A stretch of 64,000 nucleotides of DNA from Caulobacteraceae bacterium (GTDB taxonomy: Bacteria; Pseudomonadota; Alphaproteobacteria; Caulobacterales; Caulobacteraceae), in assembly GCA_947475415.1 (NCBI GenBank), contig CANJLH010000009.1, positions 1 through 64,000 of the forward strand, written 5' to 3'. The translations under genes and the position numbers were made by a program. Every line of letters begins with the position of its first letter. Position 1 is the stretch's first letter. Under the pieces are notes generated by a model. The model did not search any database and was not told where the DNA came from. It saw only the letters and a program-made list of their open reading frames with translations. This document shows positions 7,896 through 16,949 of the stretch, in pieces.

Positions 7896-9361
7896 GCCCC
7901 CGCCTCCACAATGGCGCGCACCGCAGCCACCAGTTGGGCCCGAGGCGCCTGTACCTGTCCTGGTCGTTCGGCCCGCCACGCGGCGTTGTCCGTGACGCCA
8001 GACGACAGTTGCCGACCGAGGTCGAGATCCTTGATTGTCACCAAACCGGCGGCGATCTCATCACCGCCCAGGATGACCGCAGCGGGGGAAAGCCTGCGGT
8101 CCGCGTACTTCATCTGCGGGCGCATCCCTGAGGAGCCCAGATAGACCTCGGCGGCGATGCCAGCTGCGCGCAGTTCGGCTGCGGCGGCGAAATACTCGCC
8201 CATGTGGGCCTGATCAAATGCGATCACCACCACCGGCCCCCTGGCCCTTGCGGCCGTCTCCCGGCCCGCTGCGCGCAGGGCAGCGGCCAGCCGCGAGACC
8301 CCGAAGGAGAATCCGGTTGCTGGGACCGGCTGACCGGTGAACCGAGCCACCAGATCATCATATCGCCCGCCCCCGCCTACTGATCCGAACCGCACCGGCT
8401 GACCGGCATCGTCGGTCATGGAGAGGTTGAGCTCGGCCTCGTAGACCGCGCCAGTGTAGTATTCGAGGCCGCGCACCACCGAAGGCTCGATCATGGCCAG
8501 GTCCTCGCCAACACCCATTCGGGTCAGGGCCATATCGATGGCGGCCAGGTCGGCCAGGCCCTCGTCACCCTCCGCCGAGCCACCTACGACATCCGCCAAT
8601 CGTGAGAGCACTTCGGCGCGGCTTCCGCCGCCAGCCGCAGTGAAGGACAGCACCGCCTCGGCCGCCGCCGCCGCAAGCCCAGCGCCCTTGGTGAAGGCCC
8701 CGGATTCATCCAGCCGCCCCTCCCCCAACAGCAGTCGAACGCCATCCGGCCCCAACCGGTCGAGCTTGTCCACCGCGCGCAGGACGGCCAGTTTCTGGCC
8801 CTCGACAGTGACGCCAGCGCGGGTCATCAGACCGTTGAGCAGCTTTCGGCTGTTGATTTTCAGGCTGTAGGCGCCGGCCGGCAGGCCCGCCGCGGCGAAT
8901 CCCTCCGCCGCCATGGCGATGATCTCGGCGTCGGCCTCGGGCCGGGCCGAGCCCACCGTGTCAGCGTCGCATTGGGTGAATTCCCGGAAGCGACCCGGAC
9001 CCGGCTTCTCATTGCGCCAGACGGTTCCGGTGGCGTAACGGCGGAAAGGCTTGGGCAGGCTTTCCCAGTGTTGGGCCACGAACCTGGCCAACGGCGCAGT
9101 CAGGTCGTAGCGAAGCGCCATCCACTGCTCGTCGTCGTCTTGCAAGGCGAACACGCCTTCGTTGGGACGATCAGCGTCAGGCAGGAACTTACCCAGCGCA
9201 TCGGCGTATTCCAGCGCCCCGGTGTCCAGGGCCTCGAAGCCATAGCGCTCATAGACCGCGCAAACGTCGGCCAGAATCCGCCGCTCCGCCGCCACGTCGC
9301 GGGCGCGTCGGTCAACAAAGCCTCGGGGTGCGCGGGCTTCCGGTCGGGGGGCGTCTGTCAT
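7892..9361 (-). CDS. hisS: Histidyl-tRNA synthetase
   Basis: This class II synthetase of about 489 residues charges tRNA-His. Motif 2 reads TVWRNEKPGPGRFREFTQ, the histidine-specific loop is RGLEYYTGAVYE, and a C-terminal anticodon-binding domain begins near GPVVVIAFDQAHMGEYF. The N-terminus opens ARAPRGFVDR, matching the family P-R-G-x-x-D/D-x-x-P region in diverged form. The motif 2 sequence is of the divergent type known from alphaproteobacteria whose tRNA-His lacks the usual extra G at -1. I chose the ATG giving MTDAPRPEA; a start 66 bases upstream is possible and neither has a clear ribosome site. It heads the his operon. Confidence 0.93.
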   Translation of the reverse strand: MTDAPRPEARAPRGFVDRRARDVAAERRILADVCAVYERYGFEALDTGALEYADALGKFLPDADRPNEGVFALQDDDEQWMALRYDLTAPLARFVAQHWESLPKPFRRYATGTVWRNEKPGPGRFREFTQCDADTVGSARPEADAEIIAMAAEGFAAAGLPAGAYSLKINSRKLLNGLMTRAGVTVEGQKLAVLRAVDKLDRLGPDGVRLLLGEGRLDESGAFTKGAGLAAAAAEAVLSFTAAGGGSRAEVLSRLADVVGGSAEGDEGLADLAAIDMALTRMGVGEDLAMIEPSVVRGLEYYTGAVYEAELNLSMTDDAGQPVRFGSVGGGGRYDDLVARFTGQPVPATGFSFGVSRLAAALRAAGRETAARARGPVVVIAFDQAHMGEYFAAAAELRAAGIAAEVYLGSSGMRPQMKYADRRLSPAAVILGGDEIAAGLVTIKDLDLGRQLSSGVTDNAAWRAERPGQVQAPRAQLVAAVRAIVEAGA

Positions 9362-9520
9362 GGAATCGTCGAGGTCCGGTTGGCGTGTCGGTCGACGAAC
9401 GGGGCGCTGGCCAGGCCCCGTCCGCATCGGCGGGCGGGGCGGTCAGGGTCGCGTCAGGCCACGCGCCCCCGAACCGTCCCGCCGCAGCGGGTCGGATGGC
9501 GATGGCCGTGATGTCGCGCG

Positions 9521-9548
9521 TTCAGCATCATAGGGTCGGGCCTATAAT
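9521..9548 (+). promoter_or_regulatory. Candidate promoter for the small hypothetical gene
   Basis: TTCAGC and TATAAT are separated by 16 bases, about 70 bases upstream of the start at 9616, in the divergent region shared with hisS. The -10 element is perfect and the -35 element is poor. Confidence 0.3.
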
Positions 9549-9615
9549 CGAGAAGGGTTGAGAAATCCAGACCACCCGCCCTTGCGTGCTGGCGTCACTG
9601 CGATGAAATACCGCC

Positions 9616-10122
9616 ATGGCCGCTATCCAGACCATCCCTGACCCGCAGGACGAGCCGGCCTGGGCGGCAATCGCCGCGTGGCTAGGAGACACGGCGTGGG
9701 AGCGGACCGCCCACGGGCTGAAGGTCGACACCGGCGCGGGGCGTCGCGCAGCCTTTCCCGGCGACCTTCTCTACCGCGACGCCGACGGCCATGTGGCGAT
9801 AATGTTCGCAGGCAACCTTGAGCGGGCGCATGCGCCGCCAGACGCACCTGAGGCTTGGGCCCTGACCATCACGCTCGCCCATTCGCACGGTGACGCCACC
9901 CAGTCGCTGGCGACAATCATGAGCTTGCCGGACGGGCGTATCGACGCCCGCGCCCTGGCCCGGGAAGTGGAGAGCTTCGTCGGCGCGGCCACCCGGCCCC
10001 GGGACATCGCAGTCGCGCTGGAATTGAAACCGAAGACACCGAGAGGTCAGCACATCATGCCCAGCCTGGAGGAACTGAAGGCGCGGCCGGGCCAGGTGAT
10101 CGAGGTGAAGCCGCTGGAATAG
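9616..10122 (+). CDS. Hypothetical protein, unrecognised
   Basis: This 168-residue soluble protein has no signal peptide or membrane segment. I do not recognise the family. The composition is mixed alpha/beta with a conserved-looking WERTAHGLKVDTG stretch, an acid-rich middle, and a C-terminal segment PSLEELKARPGQVIEVKPLE. It lies divergent from hisS and 78 bases before the CoA-transferase gene. The reading frame has normal codon bias for this genome (strong G/C in third positions), so it is probably a real gene. Confidence 0.65.
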   Translation: MAAIQTIPDPQDEPAWAAIAAWLGDTAWERTAHGLKVDTGAGRRAAFPGDLLYRDADGHVAIMFAGNLERAHAPPDAPEAWALTITLAHSHGDATQSLATIMSLPDGRIDARALAREVESFVGAATRPRDIAVALELKPKTPRGQHIMPSLEELKARPGQVIEVKPLE

Positions 10123-10200
10123 ACGGCGGGCGCCTGGACGTTGCCGCCTGCGTAAAGTAGCAAAACCGGCGGCCGTCAGGACGCAGGCTGACCGGTCCCG

Positions 10201-11457
10201 ATGCTTTCCATGACGTCTCGCGACAACAACCCGATAACCCAGCCTCCCCCCGCCCTGCCCCTCAGCGGCGTGCGCGTGCTGGATCTGAGCCGGCTGATCG
10301 CCGCGCCAGCGGCGACCCAGATGTTGGGCGATCTGGGTGCGGAAATCATCAAGGTCGAGCGGCCGGGCGAGGGCGACGATGCGCGCACATATGGACCTTC
10401 CTTCCTGCAGCGGGACGACGGACAGGCGCAGTTGGCCGGGTTTTACCTGGCGGTGAATCGCAACAAGAAGTCGATGACTCTGGATTTCTCCAAGCCCGAG
10501 GGCGCCGAGATCGTCCGAGCCTTGGCGGCGAAGTCAGACATCCTGGTGGAAAACTACAAGGTCGGCGACCTGGCGCGTCGGGGCCTGGACTACGAAAGCC
10601 TGAAGTTGGTCAATCCAGCGCTTGTCTATTGCTCGGTAAGCGGTTTCGGCCAGGACGGACCCTATGCGGCGCGCCCAGGCGTCGACAGCATCTTCCAGGC
10701 TATGAGCGGCCTGATGAGCATCACTGGCGACCCGAACGGACCGCCGCAGAAGGTAGGCCTGCCGCTGATCGACATGATCACCGGCGTCTACGCCTCCACC
10801 GCCATCCTGGCCGCCCTGCGCCGGCGCGACGCCACAGGGAATGGTCAGGCGATCGACATCTCATTGCTGGACGTGGCCATCGCGACTCTTGGACAGCGGG
10901 CCGTGGACTATTTGATTACCGGCGAGGTGCCGATGCGGGCCGGCAACGCCTCCACCGGCACAGCGCCGGCGCAGCACTTTCTGTGCCGCGACGGTGAGGT
11001 GAATGTCCAGGCGGGCGGTGACCGTCAGTTTGGAAATCTGTGCCGCGCGCTAGGCCGCGCCGACCTCCTATCTGACCCGCGGTTCGGCAACCGCATGGAC
11101 CGGTGGCGGAACCGCGAGGCCTTGATCGCGATCCTGCAAGCGGTTTTCGCCGCCGACACCGTGCGAACCTGGTGTGACCGGCTGCAGCCTCAAGGCGTGA
11201 TTTGCGCACCGGTCTATGACCTGAAACAAACCTTTGAGGATCCGCAGGTGATCCACCGCGGTGTGGCCATGCCGATGCAGCGGTCCGACTATCCGCCCAC
11301 GCGTCTGCTGCGCAACCCGATCCGCTTCAGCGACACCCCGATCACCGACTACGCTTTCCCACCAACGCTGGGAGAGCACACAGAAGCGATTCTGTCGGAT
11401 TTGCTGGGCTACGACTCAGACAGGGTCGCGACCCTACGCGCGGCCGGCGTTATCTGA
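10201..11457 (+). CDS. Class III CoA-transferase (CaiB/BaiF family)
   Basis: This 418-residue enzyme should move CoA between a thioester donor and a carboxylic acid. The family opening PLSGVRVLDLSRLIAAP, the CoA-binding VNRNKKSMTLDF, and the catalytic-Asp region GLPLIDMITG (about residue 190) are all present, followed by the large GN-type domain AGNASTGTAPAQHF. Family members activate carnitine, bile acids, formate/oxalate or aromatic acids. It is followed after 109 bases by an MFS transporter gene on the same strand, so the two may handle one carboxylate. The exact substrate cannot be deduced. Confidence 0.92.
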   Translation: MLSMTSRDNNPITQPPPALPLSGVRVLDLSRLIAAPAATQMLGDLGAEIIKVERPGEGDDARTYGPSFLQRDDGQAQLAGFYLAVNRNKKSMTLDFSKPEGAEIVRALAAKSDILVENYKVGDLARRGLDYESLKLVNPALVYCSVSGFGQDGPYAARPGVDSIFQAMSGLMSITGDPNGPPQKVGLPLIDMITGVYASTAILAALRRRDATGNGQAIDISLLDVAIATLGQRAVDYLITGEVPMRAGNASTGTAPAQHFLCRDGEVNVQAGGDRQFGNLCRALGRADLLSDPRFGNRMDRWRNREALIAILQAVFAADTVRTWCDRLQPQGVICAPVYDLKQTFEDPQVIHRGVAMPMQRSDYPPTRLLRNPIRFSDTPITDYAFPPTLGEHTEAILSDLLGYDSDRVATLRAAGVI

Positions 11458-11566
11458 GGCCGAACATCGCTGAACCCCGCCTTGCTGGAGCCGGACGCGG
11501 TGGCTAGGCTCCTATCTTCCGCGCGGTCGGCCCAAACAACAGACAGCGTCCGCGATCGGGGGGAAC

Positions 11567-12856
11567 ATGAGCCAGACAACGACGGCTGCCGAGCGGCCCT
11601 ACGGCGGTTCTGCCTATTCTTGGTACGTGGTGATCCTGCTCGCCTTGGTCTACGCCTGCCACTCCATGGACCGGGGCATGGCCGGTTTGCTGGTCGAGCC
11701 GATCCGCCATGAATTCGGCTTGAATGACAAACAGCTCGGGCTGTTTACCGGCATGGCGTTCGGCATGTCCTTCTCCCTGGCAGTTCTGCCCATGGGCTAC
11801 ATCGCCGACCGGGTGAACCGTAAGCGCCTGCTGGCGCTGATCGTCCTGATCTGGAGCGGAATGACCGCACTTGGCGGGCTAACCCGCAACTTCGCTCAGC
11901 TGGTGGCGGTCCGCATCGGCGTGGGCGTTTCGGAAGCTGGGGCGGCGCCGCTGGCCCTGCCGATGCTCACCGACATTTTCCCGCCCAGCAAGCGGTCCTT
12001 CGCGCTCGGCATCTTCTATATGAGTTCGCCGGTGGGCGGCTTTCTGGTCAGCATCATCGGCGCCACAGTGGCCGCGCATTACGGCTGGCGCGCCGCCCTG
12101 ATGGTCGCGGGCATTCCGGGAATAATCCTGGCGGCTCTGTTGATCCTCACCGTGCGCGAACCCAGACGCGGCGGGGCGGAGATCGGCGGGGGCGCCGCGG
12201 AAAAAGCTCCGGGAATGCTGGAGGGCTTCCGCTTCCTGATCCGCACGCCGGCGGTGTTCTGCCTGATGTGCGCTTGCACCCTGATAGGGCTACTGAACAT
12301 CACCATTGGTTCCTGGACGATGTCGTTCTTTATGCGCGTGCATAAGCTGCCGATCGGCCAGGCGGCCATCATCCTCGGCGTGGGCGGCGGACTGATCGGC
12401 ATGCTGAGCCCACCGATCATGGGCTGGCTCGCGGACCGGTTGGCCCCGCGCAACGTGCGCTGGCCGCTCAGGTTGGTGGCGATCGCCTGCTTCTTCTCGT
12501 TCCTGCTCACCCTGGTGATGCTGTTCACCCCCAGCCTAATGGTTTCCATCGTCACATTCGTGATCGCCGACTTCCTGCGTCACGGCTATACGCCGCCGAC
12601 CTACTCGGTGTTGATGACCCATACGCCTACACACATGCGCTCCAGCGTGATGGCGATCATGCAGCTGATGACAAATCTGGCCGGCTTCGGCCTTGGTCCC
12701 TTCGTCACCGGTGCGATCAGTGACTACTATGGGGGCGGGACGGCGATCAAATTCGCCCTGGCCGATGCGGCCTTTGTTTTTCTGATCGTGCTGGTGTTGC
12801 TGATAGTCGCCTCGCGCATGCTCTATGGAAAGCCTGACGCTCAGCCCCGCGCATAG
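11567..12856 (+). CDS. MFS transporter (spinster-like)
   Basis: This is a 429-residue inner-membrane transporter with about twelve hydrophobic segments. The MFS A-motif between segments 2 and 3 is GYIADRVNRKRLL, and RIGVGVSEAGAAP in the fourth segment is typical of the spinster-like branch. GGGGGAAC lies just upstream of the ATG. It follows the CoA-transferase and converges with the GST gene, whose 3' end it overlaps by 16 bases. Presumed role is import of the catabolic substrate or an intermediate. Confidence 0.9.
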   Translation: MSQTTTAAERPYGGSAYSWYVVILLALVYACHSMDRGMAGLLVEPIRHEFGLNDKQLGLFTGMAFGMSFSLAVLPMGYIADRVNRKRLLALIVLIWSGMTALGGLTRNFAQLVAVRIGVGVSEAGAAPLALPMLTDIFPPSKRSFALGIFYMSSPVGGFLVSIIGATVAAHYGWRAALMVAGIPGIILAALLILTVREPRRGGAEIGGGAAEKAPGMLEGFRFLIRTPAVFCLMCACTLIGLLNITIGSWTMSFFMRVHKLPIGQAAIILGVGGGLIGMLSPPIMGWLADRLAPRNVRWPLRLVAIACFFSFLLTLVMLFTPSLMVSIVTFVIADFLRHGYTPPTYSVLMTHTPTHMRSSVMAIMQLMTNLAGFGLGPFVTGAISDYYGGGTAIKFALADAAFVFLIVLVLLIVASRMLYGKPDAQPRA

Positions 12857-13530
12857 GCGCCGCGGCCAAAGTAGCGGTCGAGCTGGTCGGGAGTGGCCGC
12901 CTTGAAACTCTCGGCGTCCAGCGCCGAGATCTTATCAGCCCGGCCAAGCGCGCGTATCACCGCCGGCCGCGCCGTGATCGCATCGCGCCAGCGCGTCAGG
13001 CCGGGGCCGGCGCCCGCCTGGGGAAAGAACCGAGCCAAGGTGCGAAACCAGGGAAACACCGCCATGTCGGCGATGCTGTAGTCATCGCCGCCGAAATACC
13101 TCGCCTCGCCGAGCCGCGTTTCGGCGACGTCCACGAGCCGGAGCATTTCCGTGCGATAGCGGCTGCGGGCGTAATCCGATCCGGGCGGTCCGCTGCGGAA
13201 ATGGATAGCCTGTCCGAACATCGGGCCCACCCCGCCCATCTGCCACATCAGCCACTGCAGCACCGTATAACGGCTGCCCGCCGGCAGGAATCGGCCAGCC
13301 TTCTCGGCCAGATAGATCAGGATCGCACCGGATTCGAACAGGGTGATCGGCCCGTCGTCGTCGGCGAGAACAGGAACCTTGCCGTTGGGGCTAAGCGCCC
13401 GGAACGCCGGGCTATGTTGCGCGCCCAGGATCACATCGCAGCGCTCAAACTGATAATCGAGCGTCAGCTCCTCCAGGGCGATCAGCACCTTGACCACATT
13501 GGGACTGCCCATGCCGTAAAGGGTGATCAT
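12841..13530 (-). CDS. Glutathione S-transferase family protein
   Basis: This 229-residue cytosolic protein has an N-terminal thioredoxin-fold domain (LYGMGSPNVVKVLIALEE, cis-proline in GKVPVL, glutathione-gripping FESGAILIYLAEK) and an all-helical C-terminal domain with DDYSIADMAVFPW. The pattern is closest to the YfcG/YghU (Nu) branch, which reduces disulfides or transfers glutathione to electrophiles. It overlaps the upstream hydroxyacid dehydrogenase gene by ATGA, so the two are co-translated. Confidence 0.9.
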   Translation of the reverse strand: MITLYGMGSPNVVKVLIALEELTLDYQFERCDVILGAQHSPAFRALSPNGKVPVLADDDGPITLFESGAILIYLAEKAGRFLPAGSRYTVLQWLMWQMGGVGPMFGQAIHFRSGPPGSDYARSRYRTEMLRLVDVAETRLGEARYFGGDDYSIADMAVFPWFRTLARFFPQAGAGPGLTRWRDAITARPAVIRALGRADKISALDAESFKAATPDQLDRYFGRGAYARG

Positions 13531-14441
13531 CGCGGCGCGTCCAGAAAATCGGTGACATTGCGCGCGGCCAGGTCGAACACTGCGCCCAAGGCCTCATGGG
13601 TCACCGCCGCAGTGTGCGGCGACAGGATCACATTGGGAACGTCTGACCAGCGCTGCGCCGGCGTCGGCTCCTGGGCGAACACGTCCAGCGCCGCGGCGGC
13701 CAGTCCGCCGGACTTCAACGCCGCGATCAGGGCTTCCTCATCCACCAGCCCGCCACGGCCGACATTGACCAGTATCCCTGCCGGACCGAGCGCCTCGAGC
13801 ACCGCCGCGTCAACCATGCCAGCAGTGGCCGCATCCAGCGGGGCCGCCAGCACCAGGGCGTCGGACAAGCGCGCGAGCTCCCGGAGATCCGATATGTATG
13901 GGTAGGGCGCATCCGCCTTGGGCCGAGGCCCCTGCCAGGCCAGCCGACAACGGAATGGCTCCAGACGGCGCCCGACGGCGCGCCCGATGTGGCCCAGGCC
14001 GACGATCCCCACGGTCATCGCCGATAGCGACCGCACCGGCTTGAAATCGCCCCAGACCCAGGCGCCCGCGCGCACCTTGGCGTCGTTAGGGAAGAAGCCC
14101 CGCGCCGCGGCGATCAGGGCGCCCGCCGCCCAGTCGGCGACATCCTCGGCGTTCGCCCCGGCGCCGGACACCACCTGGATCCCACGGGCCGCGGCCGCCT
14201 GGGTATCAACACCGTCGAAGCCCGCGCCGATGGCGACGATGCGGCCGAGGTTCGGATAGGCATCCATTTCCGCGGGCCCCAACGGCTGGCCGCCGCTCAC
14301 CACCATCACCCGGACCTGGGCGCGGTCCGCCTGGGTCAGCCGCGCGACCGCCTCGCCCTCGAATATCCGCCGCGCCGCCAGCCGTTGGCGGATCGGCTCA
14401 TAGGGCGTGGGAAAGACGATCGCATCGGCGTCATCGGTCAT
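13527..14441 (-). CDS. D-isomer-specific 2-hydroxyacid dehydrogenase
   Basis: This 304-residue NAD(P)H-dependent enzyme interconverts 2-oxoacids and D-2-hydroxyacids. The Rossmann motif is VGIVGLGHIGRAVG (about 145-160), the catalytic Arg is in NVGRGGLVDEEAL, the Glu in DVFAQEPTP and the His in SPHTAAVT. It is slightly shorter than the usual 310-340 residues. It leads a two-gene operon with the GST gene and is divergent from the TonB receptor gene. It may belong to glyoxylate/hydroxypyruvate-type reductases; the substrate is not determinable. Confidence 0.9.
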   Translation of the reverse strand: MTDDADAIVFPTPYEPIRQRLAARRIFEGEAVARLTQADRAQVRVMVVSGGQPLGPAEMDAYPNLGRIVAIGAGFDGVDTQAAAARGIQVVSGAGANAEDVADWAAGALIAAARGFFPNDAKVRAGAWVWGDFKPVRSLSAMTVGIVGLGHIGRAVGRRLEPFRCRLAWQGPRPKADAPYPYISDLRELARLSDALVLAAPLDAATAGMVDAAVLEALGPAGILVNVGRGGLVDEEALIAALKSGGLAAAALDVFAQEPTPAQRWSDVPNVILSPHTAAVTHEALGAVFDLAARNVTDFLDAPR

Positions 14442-14553
14442 GCGCAGGATTCCTTGGGAGCAGATTTCGCCCCGGTCATGCGACGATCCTATCCGCCCCT
14501 GGCGCCCACCGCCAACGGACTTGCGACCAAGACGTTGCGGCCGGGAGCTCGAA

Positions 14554-14578
14554 GCCCGCCGCCGAATCGGCGGCGGGC
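14554..14578. repeat. Perfect GC-rich hairpin in a divergent intergenic region
   Basis: Eleven-base perfect arms (GCCCGCCGCCG and its complement) flank a 3-base loop. It sits between two divergent genes, so it is not a simple terminator of either. It may act as a leader structure or a REP-like element. Confidence 0.5.
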
Positions 14579-14651
14579 GGGCGCTTTACGGTTGTCAATC
14601 GTTCACTAAACGGTAGCCTTAGAGCGAAAAAACACAACATGGGAGGCGGGA

Positions 14652-16931
14652 GTGTCCATCAAGCAGATGCTAATTTGCGGTGCGGCGGCCTGTGTCCTTG
14701 CCGCCGCCAGCGCCGCAGCGGCCCAGGACAACCAGATCGAAGAGGTGGTCGTCACCGCCCGGAAGATCGAGGAGAACGTCCAGGATATTCCGGTCGCAGT
14801 GACCGCGATCTCCGGCGAGAATCTTGAGCGCAAGAATTTCCAGGAGGTGCGCGACCTCAAGGCGTTGGCGCCCGGCATGGTGTTCGGCGGCGGCAATGCG
14901 CCCGGCTCAGTTAACCCGTCGCTGCGCGGTCAGACACAACCGGACAACACCCTCTCCACCGACTCCGCCGTGGCGCTCTATGTGGACAACATCGTCCTTC
15001 CTCGAGCCTACGGCCTGCGGGCCAACATGATTGACGTGGAACGGGTGGAAGTGCTGCGCGGGCCGCAGGGCACCTTGTATGGCAAGAACACCACCGGCGG
15101 CCTGATCAATGTGATCACCAAGCAGCCGGGCTCGGAATTCGGCGCCTCTTTGCGGCTGAGCGCGGGCAATTACAGCGCCTGGGGCGCCCAGGCGATCGTC
15201 AACATTCCGCTGGGCGAAAACATGGGTCTGCGGCTGGTGGCGGACCGCAACCACCATGGCACCTATGGTCGCGATGGAGCCGGCCGGCCCAGCGCCTATG
15301 CCGACAACAGCTTTCTGCGCGCCAAGTTCAAAGGCGAATGGGGGCCGTTCGAACTGCGCTTCTTTGCTGGCTACACCTCGTCCAGCCTGAGCGAACTGTT
15401 CAAGCTGCGCGGCCTGGCGCCAGCTACAGCCACCACGCCGGAGGGCAACCAGTTGACCCGTGAGGCGGCCCTGGAGCTGTTCGGCGCCGATACGCCGGCG
15501 GCCTGGGCTCTGGCCCTGCCGATTGTGCGGTCCTACCAGTTCCTTCCCCACTATGTGTCCGGCGGCACCTTCGAGGCGCGCGAAAACGATTACGCCCGCG
15601 ATGTCGGCCTGCAGATGGACTACAAGCTGACCGACGACATGACTCTGCGGTCGATCACCGGCTACCGGTCCCTGGCTTTCGCGTTCCCGGATGACCTGGA
15701 CGGCACGCCGTTCACGGGCACCCATCCCCGCCGCGCCGCCCAGGACGACTTCATCAGCCAGGAAGTGCAGCTGCTGGGCGGCGACAAGCACTTCAACTGG
15801 GTGTTCGGCGCATATGGGAGCTGGGAGCACGGCAAAGAGTACTCGACCACCTCCACCCTGCCGTTCCGCCTGACGCCCACCCGGCTCACCCAACTGAACC
15901 TCACCAACGGCAAGTTGGTGAGCCGCAGCTCAGCGGTGTTCGGCCAGGCCAACTGGGAGTTCGCCCCCAACTGGTCGGCTACGCTCGGCGGCCGCTACAC
16001 CCGGGATATCCGTGAGCTGATCAGCCAGAACCGCACCTTCTTCAACGGCGCGACCTTCACCTGCTCCGTGCCGGTGGTGTTCCGGCCCGATCCTAACTTC
16101 TGCCTTGGGACCTTTTCTAAGACCTTCAAGGAGCCGACCTGGACGGCCTCGCTGACCTACAAGCCCAGTGAAGACATCACCACCTATGTCAAGGCGTCCC
16201 GCGGCTACCGCAGCGGCGGCCAGCAATACCGCGGCTCTGGCTCCGTTGAGGCGTTCCAGCCGTTCCTGCCGGAAACGGTTATCGAGTATGAAGTCGGTCT
16301 GAAGACGGAGTTCCTTGACCACACCCTACGGCTCAATCTGGCGGCCTTTTACGACAAGATCAGCGACGTCCAGCGCAGCGTTATCATCCAGGTGCCGTCC
16401 ACCGGCGCCACGGCCACCGTCCAGACCAATGCTGCGCGCGCCACAATCAAGGGGATAGAGCTCGACGGCACCTGGCGCATTACCCACGAATTCACCCTCA
16501 ACGGCGCGATCAGCAAGATCGACCCTCAGTACAAGGAGTTCCGCGATTTCGTGCTCGGCGACCGTTCGGGCGAGGACTGGCCGACGCCGAAATTCCAGTA
16601 CAGCGTAGACGGCACCTGGAGGCATGAGACGGCGATCGGTGATTTGAGCGCCACCTTGAGCTGGGCATACGAGAGTAAGCGAAATCTGGCGCCTGCGGCC
16701 TTGCTGAAGACTTGGGTGACCCAGAAGGGGTTCGGAACCCTGAACGGGCGCGTCACGCTGGATGTTCCCAGCCAGGACGTCACTATCGCGGCCTTTGTGC
16801 GCAACATCACCGACAAGGAAACTTTCGTCGCCGTTGTTAGCTTCGACCGGTCGTTGGGCTGGAACGTGGGCGCGCCGGGTGAACCCCGGACCTACGGAAT
16901 CCAGATCACCAAGCGCCTCGGCGCGCCGTAG
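14652..16931 (+). CDS. TonB-dependent outer-membrane receptor
   Basis: This 759-residue receptor takes up a scarce or large substrate using TonB energy. It has a signal peptide (through about AAAAQ), a TonB-box-like IEEVVVTARK, a plug domain (about 30-155) with VERVEVLRGPQGTLYGKNT, and a 22-strand barrel ending in an aromatic-poor RTYGIQITKRLGAP. The Phe normally last in barrels is absent. GGGAGGCGGG precedes the GTG start. It belongs to the large receptor group expanded in Caulobacter and sphingomonads; the neighbours suggest an organic, non-siderophore ligand. Monocistronic by spacing. Confidence 0.93.
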   Translation: MSIKQMLICGAAACVLAAASAAAAQDNQIEEVVVTARKIEENVQDIPVAVTAISGENLERKNFQEVRDLKALAPGMVFGGGNAPGSVNPSLRGQTQPDNTLSTDSAVALYVDNIVLPRAYGLRANMIDVERVEVLRGPQGTLYGKNTTGGLINVITKQPGSEFGASLRLSAGNYSAWGAQAIVNIPLGENMGLRLVADRNHHGTYGRDGAGRPSAYADNSFLRAKFKGEWGPFELRFFAGYTSSSLSELFKLRGLAPATATTPEGNQLTREAALELFGADTPAAWALALPIVRSYQFLPHYVSGGTFEARENDYARDVGLQMDYKLTDDMTLRSITGYRSLAFAFPDDLDGTPFTGTHPRRAAQDDFISQEVQLLGGDKHFNWVFGAYGSWEHGKEYSTTSTLPFRLTPTRLTQLNLTNGKLVSRSSAVFGQANWEFAPNWSATLGGRYTRDIRELISQNRTFFNGATFTCSVPVVFRPDPNFCLGTFSKTFKEPTWTASLTYKPSEDITTYVKASRGYRSGGQQYRGSGSVEAFQPFLPETVIEYEVGLKTEFLDHTLRLNLAAFYDKISDVQRSVIIQVPSTGATATVQTNAARATIKGIELDGTWRITHEFTLNGAISKIDPQYKEFRDFVLGDRSGEDWPTPKFQYSVDGTWRHETAIGDLSATLSWAYESKRNLAPAALLKTWVTQKGFGTLNGRVTLDVPSQDVTIAAFVRNITDKETFVAVVSFDRSLGWNVGAPGEPRTYGIQITKRLGAP

Positions 16932-16949
16932 GATCGCGGGCGGTGTTCC

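Noticed and set aside
14385..14609. A 74-codon plus-strand frame before the TonB receptor gene
   Set aside because: It overlaps the 5' end of the hydroxyacid dehydrogenase gene antisense and ends in low-complexity Arg/Pro sequence.
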